From contig CAYUQO010000015.1 of NCBI GenBank assembly GCA_964446945.1, positions 55,283-119,282 on the forward strand: a stretch of DNA of 64,000 bases, read 5' to 3'. Each line of letters begins with the position of its first letter. The first letter of the stretch is position 1. The notes beneath the pieces were generated by a model. That model saw nothing but the letters and a program-made list of their open reading frames with translations. It did no database searches and was not told the origin of the DNA. Both the position numbers and the translations under genes were made by a program. Positions 61,701 to 64,000 of the stretch are shown piece by piece. Source of the stretch: CAIYRG01 sp964446945 (lineage in GTDB: Bacteria; Pseudomonadota; Alphaproteobacteria; Micropepsales; Micropepsaceae).

Positions 61701-61999
61701 GCACGACAGCGGGCGGCACGCTGGGTGGCGGGACGCTGCCCTGCGCCATCAGCAATTTCTCCTTCGCGCAGCCGGCCTGGGACACGGTCGATTTGTCGCT
61801 CGGCTACAGCACGGGCGACATGCCAGCCAATGATTACCTGAAACGCGTCACGCTCCAGCTCACCATCAACGACCTGATGGGAAAGCATGCCCCGTTTGAG
61901 TACGGACCAAATTCGCAGACCCGTAATCCCTCGGGATTCAGCATTCTTGCGCCGGATTACGGCCGCGTCATTGGCCTGACCGTGATCAAGAACTGGTAG
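58781..61999 (+). CDS. TonB-dependent outer-membrane receptor, second of a tandem pair
   Basis: A 1072-residue receptor, start ATG 58781 after GGGGAAGAG. Signal peptide FAVLMGSASLLTLGSALGAQA and plug region are almost the same as in receptor 1 (EQVLVTGSLIHGTAAVGVP; IRGLDQTGPRSLLMVDGVRF). Divergence is largest in barrel segments such as the GNNGAQAVDPVTG insertion (in place of ATDPVTG) and the region after FGWGGGPEP, which are likely ligand-contacting loops. It ends in GRVIGLTVIKNW. The tandem gene pair probably arose by duplication and then diverged toward related substrates. Confidence 0.95.
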   Translation: MNPTTSRFAVLMGSASLLTLGSALGAQAQMMAQAAPEAVPEQVLVTGSLIHGTAAVGVPVTNLGVQDFSQTGAVTIGDLFRTVPVANVAPGPSAVNSGGHQERETRVNIRGLDQTGPRSLLMVDGVRFPPQADGLCAIDPSIIPALALDRVDILADGASATYGSDAIAGVINIVLKRGFDGAVTLAHVQAPTDGGGVQYQASQLWGRTWDSGDITLTYEWTDEKPVKGNIHSKYTTNFLPWGLQDPFVAIGASIPGTVSTGAPNVVSSLGTGSQAPALVNGTCTNCFSVPAGTGANWSAAADAKGPGGASTISWASLLGHAGANNFVDPLSGTSGWEQGAQQKNSFVATIDQRLFPGVTFFGTGFYTNRRAQEHLPSFGGQGLGSYLRTWKVPTINPYYPAGAPAGLRVSYDLALDVPPIIPAWEISERYQFGVNLDLPFAWNGQIYDSRSFEDVGYIRHYINSDGVNAALGNNGAQAVDPVTGAAIPFLNLFCDPRAFQCNSPATINFIGNRRTQQARWSMDEKSAKFDGPLFDLPAGQVKAAVGGIYESDEPIGGDGNNNTLGPGNLPLNQATRFDPSPYHVWAFFTQVDIPILGDNLNIPLVRKLDIEGSWRYDNYGGNLNLTGITRNPKIAFTWLIDELVGATVRGSWGTSFRFANEGEYSNILSPVDASLNFPGQSGNFATITCSAASAGSAADALHQAGLACGSSPGGFGWGGGPEPALRIFQNFQGQTQVREGGLALAPERATNYGIGLELAPQIDFLRGLDLQVTYYSVKINGLLAPQNGASGQGGFNDPNQRFTMILPSDTGCPVADNANPGLCAPFEKMVLAAINDPAQTDGITPAQATSVYWINDSATTNSGFLHVQGFDFNGSYDYDAGDLGAWNIGITGTYYLHRWSQKVSGGTIFDEFHQTISGIGGVNNMVGVETAPRMQYRARLGWSDGPISATVFWNHQDHYYEFRTSAPPNVNFQCTTAGGTLGGGTLPCAISNFSFAQPAWDTVDLSLGYSTGDMPANDYLKRVTLQLTINDLMGKHAPFEYGPNSQTRNPSGFSILAPDYGRVIGLTVIKNW

Positions 62000-62100
62000 C
62001 AGAAGCAGGCAATCCGTCCGGCATCAGCAAACCGGGCGAAGCGCAGACGACATCACATCCGGCGGGCTTGGGTTCCCCCTTGGCCCGACCGGAACTCCAG

Positions 62101-62132
62101 GGGCCTTCCGAGTTGCAGAAGGCCCTTTTTTT
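62101..62132 (+). terminator. Rho-independent terminator after receptor 2
   Basis: GGGCCTTC pairs with GAAGGCCC (62118-62125) followed by seven T, equivalent to the hairpin after receptor 1. The preceding ~50 bases (CATCCGGCGGGCTTGGGTTCC) are also shared between the copies. Confidence 0.9.
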
Positions 62133-62173
62133 CTTCATCGTGGCGTGGTGGACGCAGTTCAGGAAAAGCACGC

Positions 62174-63007
62174 ATGCCTGGATTCAAATTCACTGCAATT
62201 TCTGCCGCCGTCCTTTCCGTGACGTTGATTGCGGGGGCCGCGGCACAATCCAATTCTGCGCCACCCGATTTCTCGTCGCATGAGACCGCCTGGTACCACT
62301 TTGGTCCCGAAATCGGCCCCCTGCCCGGCTTTGCCGGGCCCGGACCGGTACACGACGATCCAGCCTATCACCACGTCAACAATACCGACGATGGCCAGGC
62401 GAGTTACCGCATTGCCGATCTGTCCGACCCGAATCTCACGCCATGGGCCAGGGACATCATGAAGAAGGACAATGACGAGGTGCTGCACGGCAAACCCGCC
62501 TATCTGGCGCACCAGTCCTGCACGCCCGCAGGTGTCCCCGATTTCGACATGGTGCGCGGAGCGCGCCCGATCTACTTCGTGCAGACGCCGAAAGAAGTAT
62601 TGATGATCTGGGCGGGCGACATGCAGGTCCGGCACATCTATCTCAATGTGCCGCATTCCCGGAATCCGAAACCATCCTGGTACGGAGAATCCGTGGGCCA
62701 TTACGAAGGCAATTCGCTGGTCATCGACACCATCGGCGGAAATACCAGAACCTTTGTCGACGAATACCGCACTCCGCACAGCGACAAGCTACATGTCCAG
62801 GAGCGGTGGACGATTTCCGGCGACGGCAAGACGCTGAATATGTCGATGGTGGTTGACGATCCGGCGGCATTCAAACAACCCTGGGCCGGCACGACGGATT
62901 TCCGGCGCCGGCAACAGCCCATGATCGAAATCTCCTGCGCCGAGAATCCGACGCATTTCGAGCATTACGACTTTCATATCCCGGTCGCGAAGACAGCAGA
63001 CTTTTGA
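62174..63007 (+). CDS. Secreted protein, paralogue of the protein at 43503
   Basis: A 277-residue protein with a signal peptide (FTAISAAVLSVTLIAGAAA). It shares with the 43503 protein the C-x-P-x-GVP block (SCTPAGVPDF), a QVRHIYLN strand and PSWYGESVGHYEGNSLVIDTIG, as well as a final CAEN...FEHYDFHIPVAK. Function of the family is unknown. It lies just after the receptor pair but behind its terminator, so it is probably transcribed separately. Confidence 0.78.
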   Translation: MPGFKFTAISAAVLSVTLIAGAAAQSNSAPPDFSSHETAWYHFGPEIGPLPGFAGPGPVHDDPAYHHVNNTDDGQASYRIADLSDPNLTPWARDIMKKDNDEVLHGKPAYLAHQSCTPAGVPDFDMVRGARPIYFVQTPKEVLMIWAGDMQVRHIYLNVPHSRNPKPSWYGESVGHYEGNSLVIDTIGGNTRTFVDEYRTPHSDKLHVQERWTISGDGKTLNMSMVVDDPAAFKQPWAGTTDFRRRQQPMIEISCAENPTHFEHYDFHIPVAKTADF

Positions 63008-63061
63008 GCAAAGCAGCCGCGCCGAAGGTACCGCCGCTCGCGCGCGAGGGCGGGCCGTGGC

Positions 63062-63967
63062 ATGATGCTGTCCATGAAAATCGCCCCAGATTTATCCACG
63101 CGGGCTTTGGCTTTGGTGGCTGGCGCGATTCCGCTGTTGTTCAACTGCTGTTCACCGGCAACAGCTGCTGAAGCGGTCGATCTGAAACTGGTGCTGGCCA
63201 CCGATGTCTCGGGCAGCATTGACAATAACGAGCTTTACCTGGAGCGCGCCGGCACCGCGCAGGCGTTTCTCGATCCCGACGTCATCAAGGCCATTCAAAA
63301 CGGGGCGTTGGGAAGAATCGCGGTTTCAATGCTGGAGTTCTCGAGTCCGGGTTTTGGAAAGACTGTCATCGGTTGGCGCATCATCCATGATCGCACCAGT
63401 GCAGCAGCATTTGCGCGGAGTATTCTCGCGCTGCCGCGCCCGTTTGGAGACCGCACCTCGATCAGCAATGCGCTCGAGCTTGGCGCCGCGCTGATCCGTT
63501 CGAGCGACAGGAATATTTTTGCAACCCGCAAAGTCATCGACGTGATGGGCGATGGAGCGAACAACATCGGAAAGCCGATGGAGCAAATGCGTGACCTCGT
63601 CACAAAACAGGGCGTTGTCGTCAACGGCCTTCCCGTGATGGACGAAAGCGCAAACGGGTACTTTCCCAATCTCGACAGATATTACCAGGCCTGCGTCGCC
63701 GGCGGCCGCGGCGCCTTTATCATCATTGTGCACAGCTACAGGGATTTCGCGCCGGCAATGCGGCGCAAGCTCATTCTCGAAATTGCGCAAAACGAAAGCC
63801 CCACGCGTCAGGCCCGGGAGGATTTCGCGAAAGACAATCTGCTGCGGCGCGTCGCGACAAGGAGGCCCGCGCCGGTGCCGGCTCCGGTTCTGCTGCGCCC
63901 GGCGCATAACGAATTCTCGAACCATTGTGATGTGGTGGACGCCCCCGTCGCCAGCCGCAAACGGTGA
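63062..63967 (+). CDS. DUF1194 protein with von Willebrand factor A-like fold
   Basis: A 301-residue protein with a signal peptide (ALALVAGAIPLLFNCCSPATA; a lipoprotein cysteine is possible in the CCSPA segment). The DUF1194 domain begins with DLKLVLATDVSGSIDNNE, whose DxSxS is the MIDAS metal site of VWA domains, and continues with RTSISNALELGAAL, VIDVMGDGANNIG and NGYFPNLDRYYQACVAGG. VWA proteins bind other proteins through the metal ion. Function is otherwise unknown. The N-terminus might start at ATG 63065. Confidence 0.9.
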   Translation: MMLSMKIAPDLSTRALALVAGAIPLLFNCCSPATAAEAVDLKLVLATDVSGSIDNNELYLERAGTAQAFLDPDVIKAIQNGALGRIAVSMLEFSSPGFGKTVIGWRIIHDRTSAAAFARSILALPRPFGDRTSISNALELGAALIRSSDRNIFATRKVIDVMGDGANNIGKPMEQMRDLVTKQGVVVNGLPVMDESANGYFPNLDRYYQACVAGGRGAFIIIVHSYRDFAPAMRRKLILEIAQNESPTRQAREDFAKDNLLRRVATRRPAPVPAPVLLRPAHNEFSNHCDVVDAPVASRKR

Positions 63968-63996
63968 CAGCGCCGGTAACATTCAGGGAGGAAGAA

Positions 63997-64000
63997 ATGA
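63997..64000 (+). CDS. Start of a gene truncated by the window edge
   Basis: ATGA at the very end is preceded by AGGGAGGAAGAA, a strong ribosome-binding site at good distance. Only the start codon is visible, so nothing can be said about the product, except that it is probably co-transcribed with the DUF1194 gene 30 nt upstream. Confidence 0.5.

Noticed and set aside
60911..61888. Minus-strand 325-codon frame within the second TonB receptor
   Set aside because: An equivalent shadow occurs inside the first receptor; it simply reflects the duplicated coding sequence.

Overview
The window comes from a GC-rich Gram-negative bacterium, most likely a free-living alphaproteobacterium. I base this on the outer-membrane repertoire (two RND pumps, an autotransporter, two TonB-dependent receptors, Lpt-type permeases), the Flp pilin, the many ATGA-coupled starts and the general gene style. 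A Rhizomicrobium/Micropepsales-type soil organism would fit, but I cannot verify that from sequence alone. I saw no rRNA, tRNA, CRISPR array, transposase or integrase.

Layout. 1-16.5 kb: RND pump with a divergent TetR regulator, a tiny lipoprotein, nicotinate phosphoribosyltransferase, a DUF2784 membrane protein, a J-domain protein, an MBOAT/SGNH pair for O-acylation of an envelope glycan, a large autotransporter and a second RND pump. 16.9-36.4 kb: a dense block that I read as a sphingolipid gene cluster. 37.1-46.4 kb: secreted proteins, including a coupled operon (DUF1592/c-heme protein, DUF1552 protein, degenerate metallo-beta-lactamase fold, ankyrin protein), a VOC protein and a phosphonoacetate-hydrolase-like enzyme. 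46.5-54.6 kb: small secreted proteins, YSC84/SYLF and PRC-barrel proteins, an Flp pilin, a GNAT, a phospholipase D-family lipoprotein, a GIY-YIG protein and several tiny helical proteins. 55-62 kb: a tandem duplication of a TonB-dependent receptor including its leader and terminator. 62-64 kb: a secreted protein and a DUF1194 protein.

The central system is the 16.9-36.4 kb block. It holds a serine palmitoyltransferase-like enzyme, a ceramide synthase-like GNAT, a ketoreductase-like SDR, a close relative of eukaryotic DES1 sphingolipid delta-4 desaturase, two di-iron hydroxylases, and three enzymes of a Bacteroides/fungal-like inositol phosphoceramide route: inositol-3-phosphate synthase, a CDP-alcohol phosphatidyltransferase, and a PAP2 protein with AUR1-type motifs. 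Three glycosyltransferase-like proteins, an LPG_synthase_TM membrane protein, a B12-type radical SAM enzyme and a private, translationally coupled LptB-LptF-LptG-like ABC transporter complete it. Together they suggest synthesis of a glycosylated inositol phosphoceramide and its ATP-driven extraction toward the outer membrane. A pair of ~96-bp direct repeats lies just outside the two ends of the block. Two start-site anomalies (a ceramide synthase with no ATG/GTG/TTG at its true N-terminus, and a 10-G tract that puts the best serine palmitoyltransferase start out of frame) hint at unusual expression control or sequence errors.
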